Origin: Amoebidium appalachense
Lineage: Eukaryota > Ichthyosporea
Assembly (NCBI GenBank): GCA_963693365.1
Contig: CAVNZM010000013.1
Location: 4,402,001-4,466,000 of the forward strand
Length of the DNA: 64,000 bases
Direction of reading: 5' to 3'
Each line of letters opens with the position of its first letter. Positions within the stretch are counted from its first letter, which is position 1. The notes beneath the pieces are model-generated. The model was given only the letters and a program-made list of their open reading frames with translations, was not told the DNA's origin and searched no databases. Position numbers and translations under genes: made by a program. Below are positions 49,456-64,000 of the stretch, piece by piece.

Positions 49456-51231
49456 AACACACACAAAGACACACACACACATACACATACATGGACACGT
49501 ACACACACCCAAACACACACAAACACAAACACACGCACACATAGGCACACACATGCGCACACGCACACACACGAGCACACACAGCACAGTCATTCAGTCA
49601 CTCACTTACACTCACACCCCACATACATAAAGACAACCTTTACACACACACACACACAAGTATACATGTGTACACGCACTCCCACAGACTCACATGCACA
49701 CGCACGCACGCACACAGACACACACAGACACACGCACACAGACAAGAAGACACACATGCACACCAGACACGCAGACAGACACACCCACACACAGACACAC
49801 ACACGTGCACGCACATACGGGGATTATCCTCTCTCTCTCTCCTTCCCCCTCTCTCTTGCCCTCATGCACACGCAAAATCTATCTTCCTCTCCCGCCCTCT
49901 CACTCTCCTCCTATCCTTCTCTCTCACTTCCTCTCTCTCTGTCAATCACTCATTCTCTCTCCCTTCCCTCACCCCTTCCCCTCCTTTTTTCTCTCACTGA
50001 TTGTCCCCCTCTCTCCTCTCCTCCCCCCTCCCCCCGTCTCCCTCTCCCTTCCTCTCCCTCCCCCCCCCCCCCCCCCCCTCTCTCTCTCGCTCCCTTTCTC
50101 CCCCCCCCCCCCCCCCCCCCCTCCCCCTCCCTGAGAATGGGCTCTGCTTATGACGCATACTGTGCGCATGGCTGATGTTGCATACTTGAATGTTTGCCTT
50201 TGCATGTGTCCTGCACCATGCTTCTCGTCGTGTATGCGTACTTCGTACCGTGTTCCGCATTTAAACCCCCCCAGTCTTCTTTCAGAGATGTCCTTTCAGG
50301 ACAGACCACTGTGTGGAGACCGCTTTACTTCCATGCAACCGGGCATGGTTGCTCTGTGTCGTGCATCTGCAAGCACATACGCATTTTTCGCTGCACTACA
50401 TTAGTTTGCACACACATATTCACCGGTTTGCTCACCTTGCTTGCATAAGCAACCCTGCTCGTCTTTGATTAAGACGGGTTGACCCTCCCAAGTTCAGTTG
50501 ATGCTGCTGTCTGAGTTGGAGCGTCGTATATACGCGTGCTAAGGGGTCGAAACTCAGACGCAATTGATGACTTGGGTCCTGCCTGAGGATGGGCTCTGCT
50601 TATGACGCATACTGTGCACATGGCTGATGTTGCATACTTGAATGTTTGCCTTTGCATGTGTCCTGCACCATGCTTCTCGTCGTGTATGCGTACTTCGCAC
50701 CGTGTTCCGCATTCAACCCCGCCCCCCCCCCCCCCCCCCCCCCCGTCTCTCCCCCTCTCCCTCTCTCCGTCTCCCCTCTCTCTCGCTCTCCCTCGCCCCA
50801 TCCGTCTCTCTGCCTCTTTCTCCCCCCCCCCCCCTCAACCCCCCCCCCCCCCCCCCCCATCCCTCCCTCCGCACAACTCCCTGCTGTGTTGCATATTCAC
50901 AGGTTTGCTTTTGCATGGCATTGCCTGTCATTAATTGTTTGTGTCATGGAGTAGTTGTACTTCCTGCCCTCTTCTGCACCCTAACCACCCCCTCCTCCCC
51001 TCCCCCCCCTTCCCCCTGCCCCCCTCCCCCCTCCCCCCTCCCTGCCCACACTCACACACCCACACATCCCTTCTCCTGCTCCCCTCTCTTTCCACCCCCT
51101 CCCCTCCCCCCTCCCTCCCCTCCCTCCCCCCATCCCCACTTCCCTCCCCCCTCCCACTCTTCCCTCCCTCCCCCATCTCTCCTTATCCCCCCCACCTCCC
51201 ATCCCCCCCCCCCCCCCCCCCCCCCCCCAAA

Positions 51232-51270
<39 letters not shown>

Positions 51271-51635
51271 CCCTCTTCTAGGTACTTGAAGAGACAGGCT
51301 ACGACTTCAGTGCGCTTGCTCAGGCCGAACAATTTATCGATGTGATTATGCACGGCCACAGGATTAGACTCTACATTGCAGTCGGTGTGCCTGAGGATAC
51401 ACATTTTCTACCGAGGACGAGGAAGGAGATTAGTGTAGGTTTCCATCTTTCTTTCTCTCTCTCTCTCTGTCTGTCTCACTTCCTCTATCACCTCCCCCCT
51501 CGTCCCCCCCCAGCCCCCTCCCTCCCCGCCCAGGCCCCCTCCCTCCATCGCGCTTTGGTGCCTCCTCCATACTTGCGACCCTCTAATGCATGCATCCCCC
51601 CTCCCCCCCCCCGAATTCCTTTTCACACACACACA

Positions 51636-51722
<87 letters not shown>

Positions 51723-51948
51723 CCCCTCCCCCCCCCCCCCCCCCCCCCCCCCCCTCCCTCCCTCGCTCCCTCCCTCCCTCCCCCTCTCCCTCTCCCTCCC
51801 CCTCTCCCTCTCCCTCTCCCGCTCCCGCTCCCTCTCTCTCTTCCTCCCTTTCTCCCCCCCTCTCTCTCTCCCTCTCTCTCTCTCTCTCCCCCCTTTCCCT
51901 CCCTCTCCATCTCCCTTCCTCTCCACCCGTCCTCTCACTCTCTCTCAC

Positions 51949-51994
<46 letters not shown>

Positions 51995-52029
51995 TCTCTC
52001 TCGCTCTCTCTCTCCCTCTCTCTCTCTCT

Positions 52030-52101
<72 letters not shown>

Positions 52102-52852
52102 TCTATCCCCCCCCACCTCCCCCCCCCCTTGTCTCACCCATCCCACGCGTACAGAAAGTCGGGTGGTTCAAGATTTCAGATCTTCCAGACCCTTCCATCA
52201 AGGACCCAATGTTCTACATGGTGTCTCCTTTCGTCAGGTTGGTTGCTCTCCCCCCCCCCCCCCCCCCCCCCCCCCGCGCCTCTTCCGCTCATCGGTGCCC
52301 CCCTTCTCCCCCCCCCCCCCCCCCCCCCCCCCCACCCCACCCCCCCTTCCCCTCTTCCCTCCGTCTCTCCCTCCCTACTCCTCCCCCCCACATACGCATT
52401 TTTCGCTGCACTGCATTAGTTTGCACACACATCTTCACCGGTTTGCTCACCTTGCTTGCATAAGCAACCCTGCTCGTCTTTGATCAAGACGGGTTGACCC
52501 GCCCAAGTTCAGTTGATGCTGCTGTCTGAGTTGGAGCGTCGTATATACGCGTGCTAAGGGGTCGAAACTCAGACGCAATTGATGACTTGGGTCCTGCCTG
52601 AGGATGGGCTCTGCTTATGACTCATACTGTGCACATGGCTGATGTTGCATGCTTGAATGTTTGCCTTTGCATGTGTCCTGCACCATGCTTCTCGTCGTGT
52701 ATGCGTACTTCGTACCGTGTTCCGCATTCAAACACCCCCCCCCCCCCCCCCCCCCCAAAAAAACAGCTCTCTTCCTCCTCCCCGTTCCCCTTTCAAGACA
52801 TTCACAGATCCAGGCATAAACTGCTCCTACCCTCCTCTCTCTCCCTCTCCCT

Positions 52853-52912
<60 letters not shown>

Positions 52913-52930
52913 CACACACACACACACACT

Positions 52931-53005
<75 letters not shown>

Positions 53006-54160
53006 CCCCCCCCCCTTTTCTCCTTCTTCTTTCTCTGCCTTTTTCTTTCTCTCTTTCTCTCTCTTTCTACCACTTCTCCCCCCCCCCCCCCCCCCCCCAT
53101 TTATGGGCTCTGTTCACGTGTCTCTTAAGTTCACATCACCCCCCCCCCCTCCCCCCCCCCCCCTCCCCCCCCCCCCCCCCCCCCCCCCCCCGGGGAACAT
53201 GACGAGGTTCCTATCGGCTAACAATAACACATCCAACAATTGCTCGTTCATTCCTTCATATATCCGTCGTCATCCGCACGCGCTCAACTCGTAATTTTCT
53301 TTTAATGAAAGGAAAGAAAAGAAAGGGAGGGGATGAGGCGGGGAAATAAAAACCCAAAAATACCACTGCCGTCTAACATCTGTCTTTCATCCTTATACAG
53401 GCCCCTCAAAGGATGGATACGTCAAAACCTTAAAGGGAAACGCCGAAACGCCCCAAACACACCCTCCGGCTCCCAAAACGCTCTCCTCCCCACGCCCAAC
53501 ACCACCCCCCTTCCCTACCCTCCCCATCTTCCTTTTAGCATGAGTCCGGCCGTCCCCGCCCCCCCCCTCCACCCGTTCGCCCACCCTCTCCTTCCCTTCC
53601 CCCCACACATTCACCAACACCCTCCCCACTCTCTCACCCCGGGTGTGGGTGTAATGCACCCTTCTCCCTTTCCACCCCCCCCACACTCTGTTATGCCGGG
53701 CCTTCCGGGCGTTCCTTCCTTCCCCACGCTCCCTCCCGGCTCCCCCTCCCTCTCGGCGATGATTCGAAGTGAAGCCACGACTCCGATCGCTACACCGCAG
53801 CCGCGCCAATCGGACGCGTCGGATTTGAAGCGGCTGCTTGGATTGGTGGATGTAAATAGCGGCCAACCAGACGTCGGATACGGAGGGGAGGCAGATGGAA
53901 ATGGTGCCGATCGGGAGGATAAGGCTGAGGGGTTGAAGTCGTTACTCGGACTGTCGGATAAGACACCATCACAGGAGGGAAAGAAGTTGCAATCGCTGAA
54001 ATTTGGACCCCTCGGGGGGAACTTTGGGGGTGCTGGCGCAGGGATGCGGAGGGGGTTGCATACTGGAAGGGGGGCGGGGTTTTTGAATTTTCAGTTTAAT
54101 TACGGCGCAATCTCGGAGGCCATGAGGCCGTTTTTGTATCGGGAAGAGGCGGCCATGTAA
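45309..54160 (+). CDS. DCP2: mRNA-decapping enzyme DCP2
   Basis: Seven exons, 481 aa: 45309-45370, 47445-47596, 48273-48409, 49309-49407, 51282-51434, 52155-52237, 53401-54160. The N-terminal regulatory domain reads [25 protein letters not shown] and IPVYGAILL. The Nudix box, residues 135-157 (G-x5-E-x7-REVLEETGY), is complete, with catalytic glutamates E150, E153 and E154. Box B follows ([25 protein letters not shown]). The C-terminal tail is Pro-rich and contains two helical leucine motifs, DLKRLLGL (370-377) and GLKSLLGL (406-413), of the type that bind Edc3 or related activators. The enzyme hydrolyses the m7G cap to m7GDP, with DCP1, in the cytoplasm and P-bodies. The Nudix box is split by the exon 4/5 junction. 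Introns hold SINE-like repeats and a decayed copy of exon 2. Confidence 0.95.
46250..46755 (+). mobile_element. Poly-C-tailed tRNA-like SINE in DCP2 intron 1
   Basis: Begins with the tail end of another copy (CCGCATTCAAAACCCCCCC), then AGTCTTCTTTCAGAGGTGTC, an A-box-like TGTCTGAGTTGG at 46516-46527, a B-box-like GGGTCGAAACT at 46552-46562, the body ATGGGCTCTGCTTATGACGC, and a terminal GTTCCGCATTCAAAA plus poly-C at 46727-46753. Confidence 0.75.
47815..47892 (+). pseudogene. Decayed copy of DCP2 exon 2
   Basis: Reads [12 protein letters not shown], stop, IYLDFIKE, against [22 protein letters not shown] in exon 2. The box A tryptophan codon TGG has become TGA (47873-47875). It lies in the intron after the real exon 2 and before exon 3. 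Confidence 0.85.
50131..50744 (+). mobile_element. Tandem pair of poly-C-tailed SINE-like elements in DCP2 intron 4
   Basis: A right half (50131-50273, ending in a short C run) is followed at once by a full element starting AGTCTTCTTTCAGAGATGTC. The A-box-like motif is at 50508-50519, the B-box-like motif at 50544-50554, and the poly-C tail ends near 50744. Confidence 0.75.
51635..52110. repeat. (CT)n and (CA)n block in DCP2 intron 5
   Basis: CT-rich tracts 51638-52030, broken by poly-C at 51721-51754, followed by (CA)n 52034-52098. The exon 6 acceptor lies about 55 nt past the CA tract. Confidence 0.95.
52390..52756 (+). mobile_element. 5'-truncated poly-C-tailed SINE-like element in DCP2 intron 6
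   Basis: Starts at CACATACGCATTTTTCGCTG, has the A-box-like motif at 52523-52534, and ends GTTCCGCATTCAAACA plus poly-C. Very close in sequence to the copies at 46250 and 50276. Confidence 0.75.
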
Positions 54161-54284
54161 GGAAAATTGTTTGTGCAACAGTGAAATTTTAAATTGCGAT
54201 GATAGTAACGGTCTAGTTCTCTCTCTCTCGCTCCCGGAGGCTCTCACTCCCTGTCTCTCTGAGTCTTCCCTCCCTCCCTCCCTC

Positions 54285-54315
<31 letters not shown>

Positions 54316-54382
54316 ACACACACACAATGGCCATGTTCGTAATGGTCTAGTTCTTTCTCTCTCTCCCTCTGTCTGTTTTCTC

Positions 54383-54467
<85 letters not shown>

Positions 54468-55843
54468 GTTTTTCAGGCTGTAACCTGAGTTTGCTTTCCC
54501 GGTTAGCAAATTCCGATAAGTTTCACTTCAGTTTTGCCAAGCCTTGGTGTAGAATTCGAAGTCGTTTCAGTTTTGGTGATGGCAGGCTTTCTTATTTTTA
54601 GTTGGCAGGTGGCGAAAAAGAATATTTGTTGCGGAATTTAAGTGGTAGTAAAAACGGTAAAAACGAAATTACGTGTGCAGCACTATGTACGTCACGTGTC
54701 ATGGACTGGGTTTCCCATAATAATATACACCTGTCCTTGGATGTTGTTAAGCTGTACACACGCACGAACGTATTTCCATATATGAAGCCATAAAATCCAG
54801 TCTGATTATCAGTCTGAGACGATTTATCATTTTGGGTGTTACCGTATGTAGAGGAGGAGACTCGTCACAATCATCGTGACGGTCATTGATGCGTCATGGT
54901 GACGTAAAGGTCGGTCATAATAACATCATTGATGATGTCACTGCCCATAACATTCCAAGAGTGTTTGTAGATTGCCAATTGCTTGGGTGTGTGTGTGCGT
55001 GTGTGTGTTGAGACGTGTGTGTGTGTGTGTGGGTGTGTGTGGGTGGGTGGGTGGGTGTGTGTGGGTGTGTGTGGGTGTGTGTGTGTGTGTGCGCGCGCGC
55101 GCGCGTGCGCGCATGCGCCCTGGTGCCTGCGGCATGTGTGCACAAGTCATGTTTGCCGGCATGGATGCACTCAATGGCATGCTGGCACCTGGCCGGAACC
55201 ACCCGAAGGGGGGCAGGGGGGAGGCATTATGACCGGCAGTGCACACCCGGCCTTGATAAATCAGCAACCACAGTAGTCGCTCTGGCTGCCGTCAGAGTCT
55301 GTCCGGAGCAGAAATTATGCGAGCTTTAAGCCCGCTTTCTAATTCGGCTTTTTAAAAAAGGGTGTGATCGGTCCACCGGACACGATCACTAAATCGTCCT
55401 TAACCAGCGGTGCCCGGTGAAATGTGTACGTTCTAACGTCTGAACATCGGATATGGACAAAAATTCTAATTTTTGTTGTCTGTATTGGAATGGTGTAACC
55501 AAAACTATGCAAGTATCATATAAATCTAAAAGCGAGTAGTTTTCGGGCTCTTTGGCCGTTTGTAATAGACAAAAGATACCCACGGACAAGAGACTGTTAT
55601 CAGTTCAAAAAACATGCGTAATGACCCTAATATTCAAGTTAACTTAATCACTTAAAGGTTAGCAAATACGCTAGTTAGCATTTATGCTTTTCATTGTGCG
55701 AGTAAGCTAGCTGAGTTTCCCTCGTCTGAGGACCGATGCCCCCCCCCCCCCCCCCCCCCCCCCTCTCCCCTCCCCCCCCCCCCCCCCTCCCCCCGCCCCC
55801 CCGGCCACACAAACACACACACACACACACACACCCACACACA

Positions 55844-55893
<50 letters not shown>

Positions 55894-56277
55894 AAAAAAA
55901 AAGAAGAAGAAAAAGAAAGAAAAAAAAAAAATGGAAGAAAAAGAAAGCAAAGAAGAAAACGTGTCGGGCCTGTTACTGCTACTGCTAAACATGTAACAAT
56001 AAGAACCAATAAGAACAAGAATGCTGTCATAACAATCGTATTAAAACAATTATAGCAAGAAGGATAATAAATGTAAAAATAACAACAGCACTAACACTAA
56101 CAACTTGGCATCACAAAGCAAACAAATGAACGGAAGGTCGGATCTGGGATGATTGCAGGAACGAAAAAAAGGGGGAAATAAAAAGCTAATAAAATAAATT
56201 AAAAAATAATAACTAACTAGCTCCTCGTGCTCCCTTTTTGCGTCCCCATCAGTTAGACTACTCCCCTGCTTCCCCCC

Positions 56278-56311
<34 letters not shown>

Positions 56312-56561
56312 CTCCCTCCCTCCCTGCTCGCCCCTTACCCTCTCACCCTTCACTGTCTCCCGAGCCCATCTCCTTTTGATCCCCATTGTTCTCCAGAAAA
56401 AAACCCAACAATAAACCATGCTAGGCGGCAGGTAGAATATCCCTTTAGTCTACATTGTGTGACCATTTGAGCTACATTCGGATCCGTTATAGTCTTCCAC
56501 ACCCGCTGCCCCTCGCCACGGCTGCGGGGCCGAAATATGGGGCTGACATCTAGCCAATTAT
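54161..56561. other. Gap between DCP2 and the peptidase fragment
   Basis: Two copies of a CT, poly-C, CA cluster sharing GGTCTAGTTCT lie at 54210-54325 and 54343-54463. GT/GGGT repeats at 54987-55112, poly-C 55740-55797 with CA 55806-55889, and poly-C 56275-56308. A 66-codon minus-strand frame at 55389-55589 has no recognisable domain. Confidence 0.6.
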
Positions 56562-56767
56562 TTATGCAACAAATCCAAATTTGGTGCGGAGGAAAGCCTC
56601 TGCCTGAGGCTTGCGGCCCAAAAAGGAAAATAGCATGTCACTGGCGTCCTGAGTACCCCCGGGCTGTGTGTGCGTGCGTGCGTGTGTATGTGATCCGGTA
56701 TAGTCTTTCACACCCGCTGCCCCTCGCCACGGCTGCGGGGCCGAAATATGGGGCTGACATCTAGCCA

Positions 56768-56768
<1 letters not shown>
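56480..56768. repeat. Direct repeat (~75 bp, period 210) flanking the peptidase last exon
   Basis: Copies at about 56483-56558 and 56693-56768 share CACACCCGCTGCCCCTCGCC and GGGGCTGACATCTAGCCAAT. One lies 3' of the peptidase stop codon, the other in the preceding intron, so the last exon sits between them. Confidence 0.9.
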
Positions 56769-56799
<31 letters not shown>

Positions 56800-56914
56800 T
56801 TGTGTGTGTGTGCGTGCGTATGCGCCGCACGTGTGTGTGTTGTGTGCGCATGTGCGCGTACGTGTGTGTGTGGTTGTATGCCAATTTTTTTTTCTTCTTT
56901 TTTTTTTTTTCCCT

Positions 56915-56955
<41 letters not shown>

Positions 56956-57015
56956 TAAGCTGCATCATGCTCATGTCATATACTTGTTCCGCACGATGTA
57001 AGTGTGTGTGTGTGT

Positions 57016-57050
<35 letters not shown>

Positions 57051-57085
57051 AGGCGCACATTTACCATCACACAAAATCTCTCTCG

Positions 57086-57143
<58 letters not shown>

Positions 57144-57771
57144 GTGTTGGGGATGGGGGGGGGGGAGGGGAGGGGGGTGTTTGGAGGAAGGAAGGAGGGG
57201 ATAATCTCAGAAAAACGAACTGCACCACATCACGACGTCACGGAAAAATAGGTTAAATATCCCAGTCCATGTTGAATTGGCACCTGCTTTCGAAATGGTT
57301 TGCGACCGATCAAGTGGAAAGGGGCAAAGGGCAAGGAGGGTGGGGCAAGGCGTGGGGAGGGGAAAAAAAGGTTAAAAGAGACACGGAATCTTAGGCTATA
57401 CATGTATTCGCTTCTTTAAAAGCGGCGGCAGTGGGGGAAAGGGAGGGGGGGGGGGGGGGGGGGGGGGGGGGATAGATGCATTAGAGGGTTGTAAACATGG
57501 AGGAGACATCACAAACCAAAAACGTCACAAAAACGAAAACTCCGAAATCAAACACACTGAAAATGGAACAAACAAAAAGACTGCCAGACGGAAGGCACCT
57601 GAACAGAGCCCATCATCAGGGGGGTTCCTATGTCTCCACAAAAGCATGGGTTCCCGGGGGGGAAGGGGGGAGAGGGGGATGTTACAAGAAAAGCAGACGG
57701 TAAGGCTATAAATAAGATACCGGGTGGTGGTGGCTGTGGTGGTTGTGGTTTTTTGTTTTCATTTTCTTTTC

Positions 57772-57802
<31 letters not shown>

Positions 57803-58337
57803 CTTTTTATTTCTTTCCTTTCCTTTCCTTTCCTCTCACTCTCCTCTCCTCTCCTCTCCTCTCTCTTTTCTCCTCTCCTCTCCTCTCCTCTCTCTTTTCT
57901 TTTCTTTTCTTTTCTTTTCTTTTCTTTTCTTTCTTCTTTTTTTTTTTCTTTTCTTTTTTTTTTTTGGGGGGGGGGGGGGAGGGGGGGGGGGAAGGGGCGC
58001 TTTTTCGAAGAAGGATTTGACCAAATGGGTTTTTTTTGTTTCCCTTTTTTGTGTTATGTGAGGCGAGTTAAAGGGGGGGAAGGGGGGGATGGGATGGGAG
58101 TGGGGGGGCGATGTAGAAACGGACAACTAGACAAGGCTAGCTTTTCTACGTATATTTTTATTTTTATTTTGATTATTAAAAATTAATTTAGGAGGGTGGG
58201 GTGCACATGCCTTGAGTATCTTCATGCGGTAGTCCATTCCGACGGTGGGGTTGAGAATGCCCTCCCGCTTGAAGCGCGTCTCAAACATGTCAAACGAGAA
58301 CACCTCGCTCCACTTTAACCCATATATGGTAATGGAT
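56562..58337 (-). pseudogene. 3'-terminal fragment of a thimet-oligopeptidase-like gene (M3A peptidase)
   Basis: Two minus-strand exons, 58211-58337 and 56562-56663. The first encodes [20 protein letters not shown], then [18 protein letters not shown]; the second PGGTQDASDMLFSFLGRKPQ, then AEAFLRTKFGFVA and a stop. These align end to end with the C-terminus of animal thimet oligopeptidase (YLWSEVYSMDMF, EGVLNSKVGMDYR, PGGSEDASAMLRRFLGRDP). The catalytic HEFGH exon and everything upstream are missing: the next 1.5 kb holds only a CRE array and simple sequence before the next gene. The intron would start with GC (AAG, then GCATGT), a rare but accepted donor, and end in CA repeats plus CAG. An ATG at 58384 keeps the frame open, so a short transcript is possible, but no peptidase could result. 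A very distant upstream part cannot be fully excluded. Confidence 0.75.
57492..57650 (-). mobile_element. Minus-strand copy of the second poly-C element family
   Basis: Its reverse complement gives TTCCTATG..., GGGCTCTGTTCAGGTGCCTT, CTGCCAG... and TGACGTTTTTGTGACGTT-like blocks, ending in a C run that appears on + as the G tract 57446-57470. It lies in the intron of the peptidase fragment. Confidence 0.6.
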
Positions 58338-58401
58338 CTCAGTGCAGACCCGCACGCGGTGGGCTTAACCCTTTTAAGACACAAGCTAATAAATCGCGGC
58401 G

Positions 58402-58442
58402 TGACGTCAATATGACGTCAGTTTCACGTCATATTGACGTCA
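58402..58442. promoter_or_regulatory. Inverted array of CRE motifs
   Basis: Three full TGACGTCA palindromes (58402-58409, 58413-58420, 58435-58442) plus a fourth half-degenerate CACGTCA. The 17-bp arms 58402-58418 and 58426-58442 are perfect reverse complements around a 7-nt loop. CTATATATGG, a TATA-like motif, follows on + near 58461. This is the kind of site bound by bZIP (CREB/ATF) factors. Confidence 0.6.
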
Positions 58443-59049
58443 GATTCAATTACTGGCCTTGCCTATATATGGTGCGGTTTCCATGTGGTTTCTATTTTTG
58501 AACGATTGTGCCATCGCCATACAAACTTGAAATCCTGGGAAAATGCTGAATGTATATACGTACTGCAAATTAAGGAAAAAGAAAAAACGAAATAAGAGAA
58601 AAAGAAAAAGAAAAAGAAAAAGAAAAAGAAAAAAAGGGCAAAAAAAGGAAAGCGCTGAGAAGTGAAGTGCAAAGACAACGACCAAAAGTATTTCAGAATT
58701 TCGGATGATGAGCATCCGAAGGTAAACCGCTACCGCGACTGCAGGGTTCTGGAATCCGGTCTCTGCCCAAGAGATGGTGTTTTTTCCTGAATATCATTAT
58801 TTGTAAAAAGGTTTTTTTAAAAAAATTAGGTCAGGGCATCAGACAGGGCTAAGAAAGGTTATATAGTACAATCGCCATAGACACAACGACATGGTCTATC
58901 TCGGATAGTGTTGCCCTTTATTCCAACGAGATATACCAAAACGAACATTCTATCGTAATACCCGGACTGCCAAGAGCTGCACTACTGAATACCCAACCGG
59001 ATCCATCTAGATTCCGGTTGTTTTCAAAGTAAAATATGAAATGAATATA

Positions 59050-59089
<40 letters not shown>

Positions 59090-59168
59090 CATGTTTTTCT
59101 TTTCAATGAGTCGTTCACTTCCTTTTAAATTTAATGCGTGTGGTTCAATCATACCCTCCAAGGACGGT

Positions 59169-59208
<40 letters not shown>

Positions 59209-59850
59209 GGCTACATAAAGTAGTCCAACACCGTTATCCCCAATAGTAACCAAAGCATATTATGCATTTATTAAAAATATACCATGAACCCCTTGCATAT
59301 CACAGAAAAACACTGCAATACCGATAATCAAATCAACTGCAATAAAGGTATATAATCAATCAATCATCTAAACTGAAAAATTCGCCTAAAATCTTCAAGG
59401 GTAGCCAAGCCACGGCCGCTTCAAAAGTATATATTTCTAGCTTTCCATATTTAGTAACACACTACATTCTTTGTATTAACAAACTTTACCAAACAGTGTT
59501 ATATCTCCACGTATCATGTATACTTTCTTGTAACGTCGTTATATACGTATTTCTTGTTGGGTGGAAGTACTGTTGGCTTTGGTGTCCATACACGTCGATA
59601 AACAACATCAAATCCATCCCCCCCCCCCCCCCCCCCCCCCCCCCCGCCCCAACCCTTATCTTTATAACAAAATCCCCTTGCGTTATTGTTCAAACCATGC
59701 CGCAAACATATACTTTCGCTGCCCCCCCTTCCCCTCCCTTCCTCCCCCCCTTCAACTTCCAAAAAAAAAAAAAAAAAAAAAAAAAAACGGGGATTAAAAG
59801 GAAAGAAAAAGAATAAGAAACAGGAAATAAAAACTTTCGAACAATCGCAA
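58443..59850. other. Gap between CRE array and claudin-like gene
   Basis: Purine-rich AAAAAG repeats (58575-58640), (TA)n 59056-59088, poly-G 59169-59206, poly-C 59618-59645 and poly-A 59761-59786. No peptidase or other exon recognised on either strand. Confidence 0.6.
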
Positions 59851-62749
<2,899 letters not shown>

Positions 62750-62921
62750 TTTCGTCTCCTTTCCTTTCAAACTGAACGAAAGCTTGCACAAGGAGATATC
62801 GTTTCGAATGCCTAGCACTCAAATAGTTGAAAAAGCCAGATTTGTGATTGTTAGGTTGATGATGCCGATGCAAGTCAAAAAACCGACAAGCTCTGAACAA
62901 GCCTGCTCACATGTCCTCTTC

Positions 62922-62929
62922 TATTTATA
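62922..62929 (-). promoter_or_regulatory. TATA box of the claudin-like gene
   Basis: TATAAATA on the minus strand, about 175 nt upstream of the ATG at 62749. Confidence 0.5.
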
Positions 62930-63221
62930 TCTAGCACGCGATGTCGTTGAAACTCAAAATCATTTGTTTTCATAGAGAGGTCAAATATGTTACATCATGT
63001 GTTGTGGCAACCAACATCTTACTAACATGGTCAACGGAGTTTCTTGTTTTTCGTTTTTGCAGCTGTCAGTTTTGTGTGCAAACAACCGGCAACGTCTTTA
63101 TCTATGGCTGCTCTTTGAGTGGTCAGCTACTTACTACTTAATTTTTAATGATGTTTACAGTTTATGGTCACTCAATCTATTGGTATACTATCAGAGCCCC
63201 GACTTACCCATTTTGAACTGA

Positions 63222-63242
63222 TGACGTCATGGTGTATATAAA
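63222..63242 (+). promoter_or_regulatory. CRE plus TATA promoter of RTF2
   Basis: TGACGTCA (63222-63229) sits five bases before TATATAAA (63235-63242), about 155 nt upstream of the RTF2 ATG at 63397. The tight pairing suggests a bZIP-responsive core promoter. Confidence 0.6.
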
Positions 63243-63396
63243 TGTGTTCCCTCTGCGTTAGACTCCGTATTTTGTCGGGAAGTGCTTCTTTCAACTATCT
63301 ATTGAGAGAGTTACTCTAGGTTTATGTGCTGGTGGGAGAGAAAGAGGGATTTTCTGCGCTAGCCGTTGTTGAAACACGCGCTACCTTTCCTTTATC

Positions 63397-63848
<452 letters not shown>

Positions 63849-63849
63849 G

Positions 63850-64000
<151 letters not shown>

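Noticed and set aside
54883-55329. Overlapping frames of 86-109 codons on both strands
   Set aside because: Driven by GT/GGGT/GC repeats at 54987-55112, with no conserved residues.

Overview
This is a eukaryotic nuclear window. Genes are split by canonical GT-AG introns, several have TATA boxes, and simple sequence is extremely abundant: long poly-C/poly-G runs, (CA)n/(GT)n, (CT)n and minisatellites. Almost all long open frames in it are translated microsatellites. I rebuilt the real genes exon by exon by looking for conserved protein blocks bounded by splice sites. Gene content (a type A DnaJ with a CaaX end, DCP2, HYPK, RTF2, a caprin-type HR1 domain, a claudin/PMP22-like four-span protein and an ERT1/AcuK-like PAS domain) suggests an opisthokont, perhaps a unicellular relative of animals. 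That is an inference; nothing here fixes the species.

Layout, left to right: simple sequence and dispersed repeats (1-1942); a partial PAS-domain gene (+, from 1943) with a tandemly duplicated terminal exon (4698-4865 and 6327-6602); a repeat-rich gap (6603-12852); a caprin-like gene (+, 12853 to about 19061); HYPK (+, 20299-26995, seven exons); an orphan promoter and a large (GT)n array (27000-29150); a T1/BTB plus WD-repeat gene (-, 29217-32759); an intronless, probably myristoylated DUF6544/DUF6920-like gene (+, 33456-34340); a long gap; a type A DnaJ co-chaperone (-, 39037-44136, seven exons); DCP2 (+, 45309-54160, seven exons), divergent from DnaJ; the last two exons of a thimet-oligopeptidase-like gene (-, 56562-58337), apparently a 3' fragment; a claudin/PMP22-like gene (-, 59851-62749); and the first two exons of RTF2 (+, 63397 to beyond the window end).

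There is no operon-like logic, but several products act in mRNA and protein homeostasis: DCP2 (decapping), a caprin-like RNA-binding scaffold, HYPK (NatA partner) and DnaJ. The most unusual signals are structural. (1) Partial copies of exon ends, often with their splice donor, lie in the neighbouring introns of DnaJ and DCP2, and there is an intact duplicated terminal exon in the PAS gene. (2) Dispersed, apparently tRNA-derived short elements end in poly-C rather than poly-A. (3) GT/CA microsatellites begin or end exactly at splice sites. (4) Several first exons are minute, one being only the ATG. (5) An inverted array of CRE motifs sits beside the truncated peptidase gene.
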